A stretch of 64,000 nucleotides of DNA from Glandiceps talaboti (lineage: Eukaryota > Hemichordata > Enteropneusta > Spengelidae), in contig NC_135557.1 in NCBI RefSeq assembly GCF_964340395.1, positions 5,210,216 through 5,274,215 on the forward strand, written 5' to 3'. Under the pieces are notes generated by a model, which ran no database searches, was not told the origin of the DNA, and saw nothing but the letters and a program-made list of their open reading frames with translations. The translations under genes and the position numbers were made by a program. This document shows, one piece after another, positions 1 through 28,271 of this stretch. Each line of letters begins with the position of its first letter. The first letter of the stretch is position 1.

Positions 1-263
1 TATTGCACAATCAGTAAAGCTGTGATATTTTTCCAAATTCCGCCATAGAGGGCGACATGTTTTATAATTTCGCCAGATTGATTAAATGTAGAGACCGTCG
101 GATTATGAGAACCACAGAATTAAGTAGGACGATCTTTAGAGCAACATACCAACACAGGCAATATCTCCTTCCCTCTAAGTCCAACTTTTTCGCTATTATC
201 AGCACCAACAACATTTTGTGAAAGAATCTGCTGTATAACATTTTTTACTCTTCATTTTGTTAG
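1..263 (+). other. Intron tail upstream of the first PARP14-like exon
   Basis: No coding signal is seen. The pyrimidine-rich stretch before the acceptor at 261-263 fits the 3' end of an intron whose donor lies outside the window. Confidence 0.6.
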
Positions 264-12042
<11,779 letters not shown>

Positions 12043-12721
12043 GCGAAAGTTTGTAAAGTATACCTCAATCCATTTTGAAATACGTCTATCTTTATGCATC
12101 ATGTACAATCTTGCAAGAAGTATTTGATAGTGGAAACAGGTCAGCTTCACATTGTTTTCCTAATGGGAGATGGTGTTTACTTTAGACAGGGATAAGCACA
12201 TTCAAGCCTGGAATAATAATAACAGAGACAATACCCAAATAATGGGATCCTTTTGATACCTAATCACATTGAAAACTGGCAGGCAGTGATATTCTTTTAC
12301 AGTGCAGTAGAAATGTCTTTGCACAGTCTTAAACGAAATGATTTTAAAAACTTAAATGTTTACTTTCCTTAGAATGATCGATGAACAACATCACTTGTCC
12401 ACGTCTACATTCCAACTGTAACACCTATATTATTAGTATTAGTATTCATTTGGGTTTTGAAGTTGTCTGTGTTTGTGTCAAAAAATTCAGTGTCCATCAG
12501 TAAAACACCACACTAACCACGTTACTATGTATATGAGAGGTAAAACGTATCACTATGAATTGCCGAAACTCTTTCTACATTATATCAGTCTCAATGGACG
12601 AAGACGACTAAAACTACCTATAATATATACGGTTTTGTATTTACACACTTTTGGGTTTTTTTGCACAACCGAATTGAGGTTCAGTAGTGCTAAGGCATCG
12701 TAAAGCGTATGTCTGTCTGTG

Positions 12722-12756
<35 letters not shown>

Positions 12757-13224
12757 TTGGAAGGTGCTATGACCTTAGTTTATCCACCCCAAATACTTGT
12801 ATAAATATTTTCTATATTATTGGTTTATAATGTCAGACACAATATACAGCATTGTTATCCTATCGACGTCTTTTTTGGACAACAAGGTTTCAAATAAATA
12901 TGACCGTTTTTGTGAAGAAGTAAGATGGAAAAACATAGCACATACCACGATTGAGCAAAACTTTACAAACTTTACATACTAAGGAGAATATAGTATTTGG
13001 ATTGCTTTTTTGATGAATTAACTGTTCCTACTTAAAATAAGTTAAATTAAGCAACACAAAGTTTGTATTTCAAACTCTGAAAAAAAACAAGATTTGAGTT
13101 GAATGCCTCTCGTAAATTCCTTATTACTATTCATTGATGTTTGCCAACACCTAAGCAGTTCTTCATTTTGTCATAAGTAAAATATGTAACCAGTTTCATT
13201 TTAATTGACCTTGCCGTTTTAGAG

Positions 13225-13271
<47 letters not shown>

Positions 13272-13298
13272 CAGACAGACAGACAGGCAGACAGACAG

Positions 13299-13365
<67 letters not shown>

Positions 13366-14098
13366 TAGATAGATAGATAGATAGATAGACGCACACATTC
13401 ACACAAATCCCCTTTATTGGAAGTACAATTGTGTAAAAAGTGTCATTGATAAATCCTAGTAAGTGGTTTGTAAACAGATAGGATGCACACAAAGTAATTC
13501 CCACATTATTGCAAGTCTACAAAGCCATGTCACTTCACTATTTAAAACATCATCATGCAAAAATCCGTTAATTACTTTTAATTACTAGTAGTTTATCTAT
13601 TAATAAATGATTATATTTACCCAGTGTCGCTACAAATAACTTCCCATGTCGAAAATATGAACATTTCCTCCCTCAATCGATCGAGTTGCAATCATGAAGC
13701 CGGTCCATTTCGTTTCATAGCTCTTTTCTTAGCTTCTGTATCTATGTTTTAAATTGGAAAAATATTGGCCCTTTTCATTCTGAATATCTGTAGAAGGTGA
13801 GTCTTAAAAATAAAGATAAGGCATGTATCTGCTGCGAATGATTCCCAAGTAAAAGGGCAAGCATCATGCTAACAGATGGTGCAATATAATAGTGTTGTCT
13901 ACATCTTATGTTTCGTGTCTCTTAAGCTTTATACAGCGGCAGAAGTATTCATTGGAACAAATGTTTTCCTTCACTGCTCACTGATATACTTAATAAATAC
14001 ATTTCAGTTATATGATCTTTGTTGCTGACATTGCCTATGTGATTGAAGTATTTGATTTTGTTTTATCTCTATGAAGGGGCATTTGAAGTATGCGTGTG

Positions 14099-14172
<74 letters not shown>

Positions 14173-15079
14173 GGTGTGGTTGTGGGTGGGTGTGTGTGTG
14201 TGTAAGGACCTGGCAGATTTGGGAATGGGGAGGGGGTACTTTTCAAAAATCACGTCGTCGGAGAGGGCCGTATTTTAGAAAATATAAATATGATACGGTG
14301 ACATTTACTTCGACTCAATTTGTTCTCTAACTTAGCATCCCAACACTGCCAACGGTTCCAAACCCCACTGCTATCGCATCCCACCCCTACCAACGTTATC
14401 GTGTAGTAATATAGTATATTAGTTACATTGCTGATGACAACCATAATTTACAGTGAATCAATCTTAAATTGTGTTTAGCGAAGAGGAGTGGCTCTCACAG
14501 GAGTAAAGAGGAACAGTATAAAAATATTGGGATAAATATGGTGGCATGGAGAGGTTGACCTCTTCACCCATTACTGGTGACGTGGGATTTAGCTTTGATC
14601 CCAACCCAGTGTGAATGTTTACAAACTGATTGGTTGTATCTCACAGAATAAATACAGAATCGGTTAGGGGGGGGGATACATTTTATGCAAAAGACCAGAC
14701 TTGATTTCTCTCTTGGTCCCCAGCCTTGTAAAATACTGAAGGATAATTTAGGAATAAAATTAAAACATAATAAGATTTAATAATTTATCCGAGACAGGTT
14801 ACCATTCAACAGCCGTTTCTTCGATCGACGTCTGAGAGCCATAATTTCACCAATTACTTCTAATACTCGATATTCGTTCTGTGAATCTTAAAGTATTATA
14901 ATACATATTTTCTTTACTATAGGATAGGAAATACACATAAAATGCTGCCATATGTTGTAGAGTTAGTATTTAGATAACAGATATTCATTGCACACACAAT
15001 TTGTAAATAGATTAAATGGTATGTCTTATCCAATCATGTAACGCCACGTCTAATATATTCATAAATCGGTGCATAAATC
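12043..15079. other. Intergenic region with microsatellites, no gene seen
   Basis: The first part should include the 3' UTR of the PARP14-like gene; no polyadenylation site could be chosen. It holds (GT)n at 12723-12755, (ACAG)n/(ATAG)n at 13225-13388, and (AT)n then GT/GGGTGT at 14101-14204. A segment at 14490-14520 (CTCACAGGAGTAAAGAGGAA) resembles 50070-50095, suggesting a dispersed repeat. Confidence 0.6.
13225..13388. repeat. (ACAG)n(ATAG)n microsatellite
   Basis: About 145 bases of ACAG units with a few interruptions, ending in six ATAG units. Confidence 0.95.
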
Positions 15080-15087
15080 TATAAAAT
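15080..15087 (+). promoter_or_regulatory. Candidate TATA box of the lectin gene
   Basis: TATAAAAT lies 111 bases before the ATG at 15198, which leaves room for initiation near 15110 and an 85-base leader. No initiator can be assigned with certainty. Confidence 0.3.
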
Positions 15088-15197
15088 GTTAGTGCGTCAG
15101 TGTGTTTTCTGCAATCAACTTAATTTTGTCCTGATGTTATTCAAGAAAGTATTACACGCATCGTATATACAGATTTTACCACGGTAAAAACTAAAGA

Positions 15198-18613
<3,416 letters not shown>

Positions 18614-20700
18614 TTTGTATAATATGTTGTATTGAGTGGCTAGTTTACATAATGTTTCCGACTGTACTATGAATCATGAATGACGTAATGATAGGTTCGT
18701 CGTGTGTTAAAATATTGTACAAACTATTCATACAATCACTTGTCTTGAGGTAAGGCTATTGAGTTATTAGTATGGTTAAATGGTTAGAGTGGTTTGTTTG
18801 GAATCTGGAAGTTGTCATTTCGAAATTTGGTACATATTTTATTTTAGCGTTGTTAATTACTTGACCTGCCTTTTGTTCCAACGTCTACAATCTGTACAAT
18901 GTGACCCCTGTCATCTCAACTCTTTTACTCGACCCCTGTCATCTCAACTGCATATTAGTGTATCTTGAAAGATACCAGTTTGTATATAGATAATGTAATT
19001 GTATGATATATAATTCATTGTAAATTACAAGTCAAGTACTCGTGTTGTCTTCATAGGTCCCAGGAAATACTTGCGTTGAGCACAGAGTGAAAAAAACAAC
19101 TTTATATATAAACTAAATATTACGTGTTAGTTAATTAATTTCATTAGACAGGCTGTCCTCACAGGTGACTAACACCTATAAACGTGGACCCAAAACAAAT
19201 ATACCAAAAATATAGAAGGCATTTGGCAAAAACTAGATTGACAATACAGTACAAATGAATGGGAACATTGAAGACGCCTAAACGACACTTTGTACAATAA
19301 CAGACAGACAGACAGACAGACAGACAGGTATAGGGATGTTCATGATCATACATGTTCACGAGTAGCTATAGTTAACTACATGTATGAGTATTACTTTTAC
19401 AGTTTAAATGGCCATAGACAATTTGACCATAATACTATGTTCCCTATCTTTTTTTACAGCTGAATGCTAAGTACAGTTATTACATACTGCCAAGTTGACC
19501 AATCAAGATACAGAGTTCTCTTGTTCCTCTCAAGCTGGAGGTGTGGGACATTTAGTGTAGTAAAAGATCGATTTGATCTCACACTCTGTATCAATGCGCA
19601 AGGTCAATTTTATTTTGTAAACCTATTGCTGATTGGTTTGTTACGTTACGTAGTCAACAGGCGTAGGTATTGATTGACGAATAGAATAACGTGTAATGTA
19701 GAACCGGAACTACGTACATTCCGGCAGACGATAACAAAGTGAACGGACTAATAATGTTGACATTCATGACTCGCCGGAGATGATAGATATTGGCGACACA
19801 TTTAGGTAGGATTCCCGTGGTTTTTTATTATCGGAGAATTTAAACCCCTCGGAACATATCGACTGTTCACTCTTAGTGATGACGCTTCGGGTGAACAATA
19901 AATCACCGTAACGTTCAAACCAGCTCGCAACAGACTTCGTAATGATGGAGCCACCCATACCAGTGACTGCAATAGAGCAATCAGAGAAATGCCAACAACT
20001 ACAAGTCGTCGGAGCCATTTTGCGGCTTTATCCCCCGATGACCTACACTAGACAATGGAATGTAAACTTGATATTTTGTGTGCATGTACATACTAGTAAT
20101 GAATTGTAAACATTCATGTATTATCGATATTATAAAATGTTTGAATGCGAACCATCGTGTGCCTCGAGCCCTGGTAACACGAGCATTTTCGGTCTTACTC
20201 TGTGTAAGTACACATATTGCAACATACTAACTTATGTGTACAAATTTAGCTTGTCTAGCATAAGTAGTAGCATTTAGGTCGATCAAGTGCTCAGAAGTTT
20301 TAAATGAAATGTTGTTTACATTTATTCTACATGTACATATAATTTAAAACATGAAATCTACCTGTTGTTGGAAAACGTGTTTAACACTTATCCATCACAG
20401 TTTGATAAAAGTATATATATAAAAGAACTCAGAAACGATCATATTGTGCTAATAATTTAATATTTATTACTGTGTATAATACTAATGTGAGTCTTTGAGA
20501 ATAAAAACAGTGTTGATCTCAATTATGGTGTCTGAAATTAGTTGTTATGAATGTGAATTAAAGGAAGTGTTTATGCGGAGTTACACAAAACACACACAAA
20601 GTAAAGACGTCCTATTTCAATCATAACCATAATCATATCAGTAATAACCAAGTTTTGACTTGTTTTCCTTCCTGAAAAAAAGGGACACGAGAAAAAGGAA
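18614..20700. other. Intergenic, no gene recognised
   Basis: A short (CAGA)n tract lies at 19301-19327. A minus-strand frame at 20018-19764 starts MAPTTCSCWHFSDC but has no recognised domain or splice partner. A duplicated CGACCCCTGTCATCTCAACT lies at about 18930. Nothing else is called. Confidence 0.5.
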
Positions 20701-20759
<59 letters not shown>

Positions 20760-20800
20760 AATGGCAGAGATGGAATATCTCACACTCGTGTGAGATATTC
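20701..20800. repeat. (CA)n tract followed by a hairpin
   Basis: About 29 CA units are followed by a perfect inverted repeat with 13-base arms (20773-20785 GAATATCTCACAC and 20788-20800) around TC. Confidence 0.9.
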
Positions 20801-21244
20801 TATGTCAGCCGAGCCCATTGGGGTGTAGGATACTATTAATCACAAAGGATTTTGATGAAGAGAGATAATGTTCCAAAAGAATATTTAAATTTGACTTATG
20901 GACATAAGGGAATAGTGCCGAGAGTACATTATGACTTTTTTTTCAGAAAACACTACGAATTTGTAGTTCGGCCAACATGGCCCCCACCTCTTATAGTTAC
21001 TAAAGTGCGCACAATTTACTTTCAAAGTTGACATCAGGAATTACTTCTCTAAACACGTCATATGTCAATACAAATTTTGAACACAGCGAGGGATTCTATA
21101 AGCCTTTAAGGTGTTTTCCCTTTCTCGACATATTGTAGCTTTGCTACTACGGCAATCACCGTAAATCACACTAAGATTATCGATTACAATATTTATCTCT
21201 TTAGTTATTTATCATCCAACAGGCATTTCACAAAAACAGGAGGA

Positions 21245-21420
21245 GGGTTCAGTGTTAGTGCAGGAGGAAACCGGAGTAACCGGTGAAAGTAGATTCAAAC
21301 TGAACGACACTCTTCTTACTTACAGCGTGGTAAACTTAATCAAAGTCCGACTAGGTTGGAACCGACCGTAGTGGTAAGAGGCAAGTGGTTTAACCACTCG
21401 GCCATCTACATCCCAATGAA
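21245..21420 (-). mobile_element. tRNA-derived SINE
   Basis: On the minus strand the head reads GTAGATGGCCGAGTGGTTAA, like a tRNA-Leu A box, then CGGTTCCAACC as a degenerate B box. The body contains AGAGTGTCGTTCAGTTTGAA, which is shared with the plus-strand copy at 50279-50420. Two independent copies with a common body support a SINE family. Confidence 0.7.
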
Positions 21421-21758
21421 AAGAGCTGACATGACATGTTTGACAACTTCTAATAGCCATATTTTCCATAAAACAACAGCTGTCTTGTAAAGTGCATATT
21501 GTACAACATCAATGCTTTCATTTTTTTTCCTTTGATGTTTTACCGAACGAAGTACAACACGTATTCCCTTCAGGCGATCGGGGTTTAAAAAAAAAGAATT
21601 TCTAGGTGTGGTCACAACTAATATGCATTTACTCTCGGGTTGGCAGTTCTCTAAAGACGAGCGTCGTTAGACTAAAGGGAAAAAATGCTGTCTTTTCAGT
21701 AGTGATAAAGTGTTAGGAGGTTTTGTAATTTCCAACTCTACATGTAGTATTCCTAAAA

Positions 21759-24700
21759 ATGTCAATTGTTGTGATTTTGGTCCTCTGGGTGTGTCAAGCT
21801 ACGAGTGGTATCGATCAAGGTAAGTGTTTGTTTCTTCATAAAATTAGTCAAATAAAAAAAAAGACATAGATAACACAAACTTAAACTAAGGATCGACTTC
21901 TCCTTTTTATTTCTTAACCTGCGTCACATAGTTATCCGTACATATGCATATTTTATAAGTTCCTGTTGTTTTGTGTTTATCTTTCAATGCTTGCGATTTG
22001 ACATTTTATCGACATATAAATTCTTTTCCATAATATGGTCAGTGAATATTAAGTAAATCACGAATGCAAATTTTCTCAAAGACAGTATCTGGGGAGATTA
22101 AAACAATCACTCCGATGCACACACTAGACGTGTGCAGGTGTTTGCTAGTAAATAAAAACTAATTTACTTTAGTGTGTTTACCACGAACACTTTCCTGGAA
22201 TATCAGCAGTTGTGTTTAATCGCTATAAGAAGGAGAATGTAGAGTTCTACTAATATTTGATAACCCACAATATGTGAAAAGCAACATTTATGTTGTAAAC
22301 AATTCTATATGAGTGTAGACCTACCATTCAAATCTACAGTAAACAATATACGGATGAAAATTAAGGCCAAGACAACAGTCTTTTCTCTTTTTAAGTTATT
22401 TCTAGGATATATTTAGGTTAATCTCCATTACATCCATGTACTGAAGTTTTTTATACAAAATTCTGTTTCTTGTCCCTCTTTGCAAGTGAAATATTCACTG
22501 TTTCTAAACAACAAACAATACATGAATTTTGAACCATATGGTTAAATATACCTGAAGCTGTAACTGCATTCATTTCATCGTAAATCTATACATGTCATTG
22601 ACATGTACTACATTTGTAAAAAATGTGTTACTGCTTGAGAATTAAAAGCATTAGGGAGCAATCATCATATATTTATTTAGTAACATTATGTAGAACAGTT
22701 AATAATTGTACAAACATCAACATCTAAAAAGAGATGTATTGTATATGTAATCATATTTAGTGCACTCTGTGAAAGAGATAGCAAAGGTCAAGTTGAGAAA
22801 CCAGCATTGAGAGGGGAAAAACAGTGAACCAAGTCTCTCTGTTCACTCAAGGTCAAGTTTGAATGGAATCTCTTTTAGATATACAATGATCAAATAAAAT
22901 GTACACACCAACATGATGAATCTCTCTCTCTCTAAATGCACTTAATTCATAAGCTAGAGTAGGATACTTGCAATATGGCGCCTAACATAACTACACCGCC
23001 TCTAGGTTGTACGACGATTCAATATTATCAACACTGCACTGGATGAAAACTTAAAAGGGGTCACCCCTAGAGGAAATATAGGCATCTTCATAAACCTTTA
23101 GTACAAAACTCGCTCGGTTGCCTAGGAACACAAATGAATTCTTTTACAACTCTACTGTTTTTTTTTTCAGTTACATCGTTGCATCATGGGTATTAGCAAA
23201 CATGAATGTTTATTATATGAACTATTTAAATGCATGACTATTTATCTGATGGAAGTAATAGCTTAGTAGTCACGAATATAAAATGACTCAATCTAATCCC
23301 TACTTGATTGTAACTTGTGAAATAAATAGGGACTCAAACTTTTGGGATTTTTAAGAGTGCTGCTTGCTATGTATTTAGGGAGCGATCAGTTTTTACGGCC
23401 GGGGGTGGGCCGGTAAATCAGTGGGGGGGGGGCACCTCAATATGGGACTCAAAGAAGGGAGGGGGGTTACCATTTTTACGAGGTGAATAAAGGGGGGGGT
23501 CACCTTGTTTTCAACTAAACAAAATCATGAGCCATGCTTCTGTACTTTAATGTCCATACATTTAATATCATAACTAGGCCAAAGCCCCTAAGCTCGCACA
23601 GCTGGGTAGATTCATTTGTGACCGGCTGCCTCACAATGATATCATAGATAGCGCCCTTGGCATGGAGATTACACATCGTACATACATGTAGAACTTCCAT
23701 GCGTAGTCATTGTACCGCAATGCATCCTTGGGTAAAACCACCAAGAAAACACCGCTTAGTGTATAGGACACGCATGAGTACTAGTCATTGAGCCACTATG
23801 CTGCCACTTGTGGGTGCTGTGCAAGCTATTAAACAAAAAATGTAAGTGCAGAAAATAAACCATAAACAAATAGCTATAAATATACATTCAAATATAACAA
23901 ACTCTGTCTCTCAATACATCCAATACATATGGTATGGCGTCACAACACTGCACCATGGCCACCTTTAAGCAACAGTTATTTGTTAGAAAATTGACTTCTC
24001 GCTATTGCACACCATGAGTTGCATTGTGTCATCTTGTGGTACAAAAACTTGCATGTGTTGCTGTACATGTAAAACAGAAGAAATGAAATACCTTAAGATT
24101 TACTGGCTCTAAAATCTGTTCCTCCATTGACCTGAACATGTGGAATTGTGTACAAACAAAATCAATGTAGGATACTTTGAAATAATATGTGGCAAACACT
24201 GTGACTGAAAGTGCCTGACCCAGCCTGTGTCTAGATATTGGATATTCAATGTCCATGTATATAGTTAGTCTAGTTCCTATACATTTTTGTACATATAATG
24301 TATGATAACTACGATAATCTCCATTAGAAGTTCCAAATTGATTTATGATTGAGATCAATAGTTCAATGTAGGGGTGGGGTGAGAGGAGGTCCTTTATAAT
24401 GAAATCTGTTTTGTACCACAACAAAAAGACATTTCTAAAAATGTCAAATTGAAAAATGGGAAAACAAATTGTTATGCATGGCCCTAAAATACATTATTGT
24501 GCCAATGAAAAAGCTATTTTTTCCTCACTACATACTGGCTTTGTATTCATAGCACTACATGATACTACATACTGATTTGAAATTGATTGTGCTGTCTGCA
24601 ACAATTTTACCAATTTAGTTAGAAAGGGTGAGGAAGGGGTTCTGAGGCCTTACTAAAAGAATTAGGTTTTTTTACCTACTAATCTCACCCCTAATATGTT

Positions 24701-26326
24701 GATTTATCATACATGAACAAACTATTGAACTGTTACTTGGCATAGTTATAGTACGAACCACATGTCTTATCAAAAATACCTTTTCTGTGTTTGTGTTTCA
24801 CTTCTTCTCTGATACCTGTGACCATCACCAAGTTTAATGCATGTTACAAGCCTACATGTGAAACCCCCTTTTGTCTTGCTATTGTTTTACACCATAAACT
24901 ACCAAGAAAGAAATATATTCCAAGGTGAACACAATATTAATCGGATTCTCGGAGAATATATATTATGTGAATGACTGATAAACAAAGTTATAAACACAGA
25001 CTTGTTTGATGATGATCTAGTAAAGGGCTATTTACTGTAGCCAGAACTTCTATAGTACTGACATGGTGCAAAGTTAAAAATTATATTTTACATCTCCTCT
25101 GGAATATCTAGTATCCACATTGAGTGACTGTATACTGAGAGTAAAATTTTGTCAGCAGATCATAATGTTACATTTCGAATTCCTTGGCATTAGAGTGTAT
25201 TTACTTGCAAGGCTGTCATGTTGCCAGCAATATACTGGACAATATAGCCAGTAGTAAGTGAATTGAATTAGTAATCTAGTTTAGAAACTGCTGTAGTACA
25301 GAAAACATTTTTATGACATTTTTTAATTTCTATTTTGAAACCAATGACATTTATCACATTTCATTATTCAAAACCTTTCAGCGTGGTCAATGAATGGGGG
25401 GGGGGGGTTGGAGTTTTGAGTCAGTGACATGATTAAACTGAACAATAATGAACAGGACAAACAAGTGCCTTGAGGAGTGCAAACGTGTACATGTATGGAA
25501 AGCCGCAGTTGTGTTAAGTCTGAAGAAAACAATATATTGACTATATGATGTGAACATATCTTTATATGATGTAAACAATTCATTATATGATGCAAGTACG
25601 TCATTATGTGTGACAGTTATTGACATGGGTTTACAAGTATATTAACCCCATTTATAATATTGTACTTGATAATTAGCTGAATTAATAAATATTAATAGTT
25701 CACTCAATCTAAGAGATATCCTAGAACTTTTGGTTACTAAACCATGAATATTTTGTACGTCCGTGAACAGACAATCATACTTTCCATAGGGTTCCTATCT
25801 AAAGAGCTTTATACATGTGAAGCAATGGATTTGGGATAGCAATTTACCAGATACACTTAAAATTACTGAAAATGTAACATTTAAAATTAATTGTGCAGTG
25901 TGTGGTATTATGCTTTGAGAATAGAGTGTCTTTTGCAAGAACAAAAAGTGTTTCTTGTCAACAGATGGGGGGGGGGGGTCATTGTGTTTTTTTATTTGTC
26001 AGAGAGGGGTTGGATTGTTTTGTGAATGAATTGCAGGGGGGGTCACTATTTTTAAGTACAACATGAACAAAAAGTCACCGGCCCACCCCCGGCCGTAAAA
26101 ACTGATCACTCCCTTAGAGAGAAATGGTGATCTGATTATGTGTTTGGTGTGTAAGGATATTGTAAACTCATAATTAAACATAACGTGTGCGATCAAAATT
26201 GAAAAAAAAAAAACAGTCTAGGAAAATATGTAAAGTTGTGTTGCCAAATAAACATAGTATTCATGCATACATATGCACGGATAGAAAGACATATAAGTAG
26301 ACAGTCAGAAAGATGGGCATGCATGC

Positions 26327-26366
<40 letters not shown>

Positions 26367-27194
26367 GGACGGATGGAAGGTCTATTGGGTGTGTGGGCAG
26401 GTAGACAGCTAAGCAGTCAAGGTACAATTATTTCAACACCAGTTTGTAAAACTGTTTTGTTTGTTTTTAATTAATACATGTTAAAATTCCTTCCTCATTC
26501 TAAGCTTGTTGGCTGCGTCCTCGAGAGAGAATTACATGTGATATACAACTTGCGATGAAGTTGGTATGTGAGGAGGCGGGCTGTTGTTGGGATGAACAAG
26601 AGAGTGTCTGTTTTTATAAACGAAAAAGAGGTTTGTTGACATTGAGAATGTATATGTCATTTACGTTTGGGAAACATCTCAATTATTAATTGAAATCATT
26701 CATAAATAAACAGCTATGTAGCCAGACAGACAGACAGACGACAGCTCGACTCATAGGTATATGTCCAATCATACAAACAAACCGACATTAGTTTTATTTT
26801 CATATCATGATTAAACGTAAATATCTACCCACGAAACAAGCAGATGGGAATAGCTTACAATATGTAGTTATATAAACACATGTCTAATTTTGCTGTACCT
26901 ATTTAGAATTATACAACATTGCACTGAATCGATACATAATTGGTTTGGATAATCCCTGGGCAGCAACCGATGGAAGGTTTCCTACCCACAATTCATCACC
27001 TGATATAGCCTGGGCAGGGTCACGAATGAAGACATCTGATACGAAGTCAGATATACTACAATCTCGGTTGTTAGACCGACTATGGAACCCACACATGTGT
27101 TATTCAAACGGTTTGGTCGAAGTTGTTTTACAGATTCACTTTGCTCAAAAGTTAGACATTGAACTAATCCGTTTTTGTTTGTATAAGGAGTATG
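21759..27194 (+). CDS. Secreted trefoil-domain protein, 3' end unresolved
   Basis: Exon 21759-21819 encodes MSIVVILVLWVCQATSG, a signal peptide, and ends phase 1 at a perfect GTAAGT donor. Exon 26505-26630 encodes a trefoil (P-type) domain: RERITCDIQLAMKLVCEEAG, then CCWDEQESVCFY. Exon 26907-27194 adds 96 residues starting LYNIALNRYIIGLDNPW with no recognised domain. All junctions are phase 1. Trefoil domains occur in mucosal peptides and in front of GH31 glucosidases; the third exon does not look like GH31 to me. The 4.7 kb first intron contains a 2.7 kb transposon. A possible last exon is listed separately. Confidence 0.65.
21820..23374. other. Intron sequence of the trefoil gene
   Basis: No coding signal. 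A weak inverted repeat surrounds GTGAACCAAGTC...GTTCACT near 22825-22850. GGGGTCACCCCTAGAGG at about 23056 resembles the MITE ends at 28129/28271. Confidence 0.4.
23378..26113. mobile_element. Non-autonomous TIR transposon, PIF/Harbinger-like
   Basis: Terminal inverted repeats of 37 bases (23378-23414 and 26077-26113) beginning GGGAGCGATCAGTTTTTACG differ at one base. They are flanked by TTA on both sides (23375-23377 and 26114-26116), a 3-base target duplication typical of PIF/Harbinger. G-rich runs with GGGGGTCACC-type units lie just inside both ends. No transposase frame is present in its 2.7 kb. It lies inside the trefoil gene's first intron. Confidence 0.8.
26324..26366. repeat. (ACAG)n microsatellite
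   Basis: About ten ACAG units between the transposon and the trefoil exon. Confidence 0.93.
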
Positions 27195-27395
27195 GTAAGT
27201 TATTTATTATAAATTTATTTATTTTTATCTATTAAATTTGTATTATCTGAGAAATATACACCTTTCTTCTAACTGGTGTAAGGACCCATAATGGCTTAAT
27301 TCTATACCCGCGAATAAATGTCATCGACCCTTCAACATAAAAAAAACAACTAAAATTACTGATAATTACTAATACTGCGAATTTATCATCGATAA

Positions 27396-27454
27396 CACAC
27401 ACACACACACACACACAGACACAGACACACACAGACACACACAGACACACACAG

Positions 27455-27483
<29 letters not shown>
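27396..27483. repeat. (CA)n with (ACAG) interruptions
   Basis: CA units broken by regularly spaced CAGACA steps, downstream of the exon ending 27194. Confidence 0.93.
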
Positions 27484-27487
<4 letters not shown>

Positions 27488-27627
27488 GATCTTGGGGTAT
27501 GTTTATGGGAATCCCTGTTGTCTACAGATAGTACATATGGGGTCATTCTCTATTCATTCCTTGCGGGGGTCGAAGGATAATGAATATTAAGTATGTTTTT
27601 ATTTTCTGTGTAAAACCAATAAACAGT

Positions 27628-27834
27628 TATATGGAGTATTTTTCACCTTCCATTGTGGACTACATCATTTGTCACAGAAAACGCATAATTTATATCGTTA
27701 TTTCCTCTGCAATGAGTGTTTGTCATGTCAAAGGCAATCAGTATATGTTGAAATGCAGGCTAACCGTTCAAATTGGTCGAGAAGCTGAAAAACCATACAT
27801 ATCTCAAGATCTACATGAAATTTGCTGCTGTTGA
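27628..27834 (+). CDS. Possible terminal exon of the trefoil gene
   Basis: After an acceptor AATAAACAG an open frame reads YMEYFSPSIVDYIICHRK and ends HEICCC plus TGA. It needs phase 2, whereas the exon ending 27194 leaves phase 1, unless a GTATAA donor a few bases earlier is used. No domain is recognised. Confidence 0.25.
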   Translation, partial: YMEYFSPSIVDYIICHRKRIIYIVISSAMSVCHVKGNQYMLKCRLTVQIGREAEKPYISQDLHEICCC

Positions 27835-28128
27835 GACCATCCTCTATGTAACAGTAATGCTCCGGGGCCACTCAGTGTGAAAGCGTAAGGGCGATCTAAC
27901 GTCCAAGTCTGACATTAAATAATCCGACCAAAACGGCTTGACCAATCCCGGACTGTATTCAAAGCCTTATCACTCCGCTCAGGAATATTGCATACTGTTA
28001 TAAGGTTGGGATGTAGGCATTGTTTTGGCTATTCCCGACATTAAATCAACACACCAAGTTCTTAATTATCCCAGCTCTAAACTTTCAACACCTTTCCCTT
28101 CCCTCATCTTATCACTGAAGCTAGCTCT

Positions 28129-28271
28129 TTGTCTAGGGGTGTCATTTAAAATCACTCACATACGGAGAGTTTCTCATTGATGCATATTTTATAATTGAAG
28201 TACTTCCGTCAAGTGCGCACACAACATTTTGTTGTTGTTGAAATCCTTTAAGTGGGCACCCCTAGACAAGC
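28129..28271. mobile_element. MITE of about 143 bp
   Basis: The ends TTGTCTAGGGGTG and CACCCCTAGACAA are inverted repeats, and similarity continues inward (TCATTTAAA versus TTTAAGTGGG). There is no coding capacity. Confidence 0.6.

Noticed and set aside
13131-13504. Minus-strand frames with CLSV and SVCL repeats
   Set aside because: They are readings of (ACAG)n; start codons lie in unique sequence but nothing else supports a gene.
19764-20018. Minus-strand frame MAPTTCSCWHFSDC
   Set aside because: It reads like protein in parts but has no recognised domain or splice partner; kept only as a note in the region entry.
24029-24424. 131-codon minus-strand frame inside the Harbinger-like element
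   Set aside because: Composition is AT-driven, no DDE or Myb-like motif is present and no homology is recognised.
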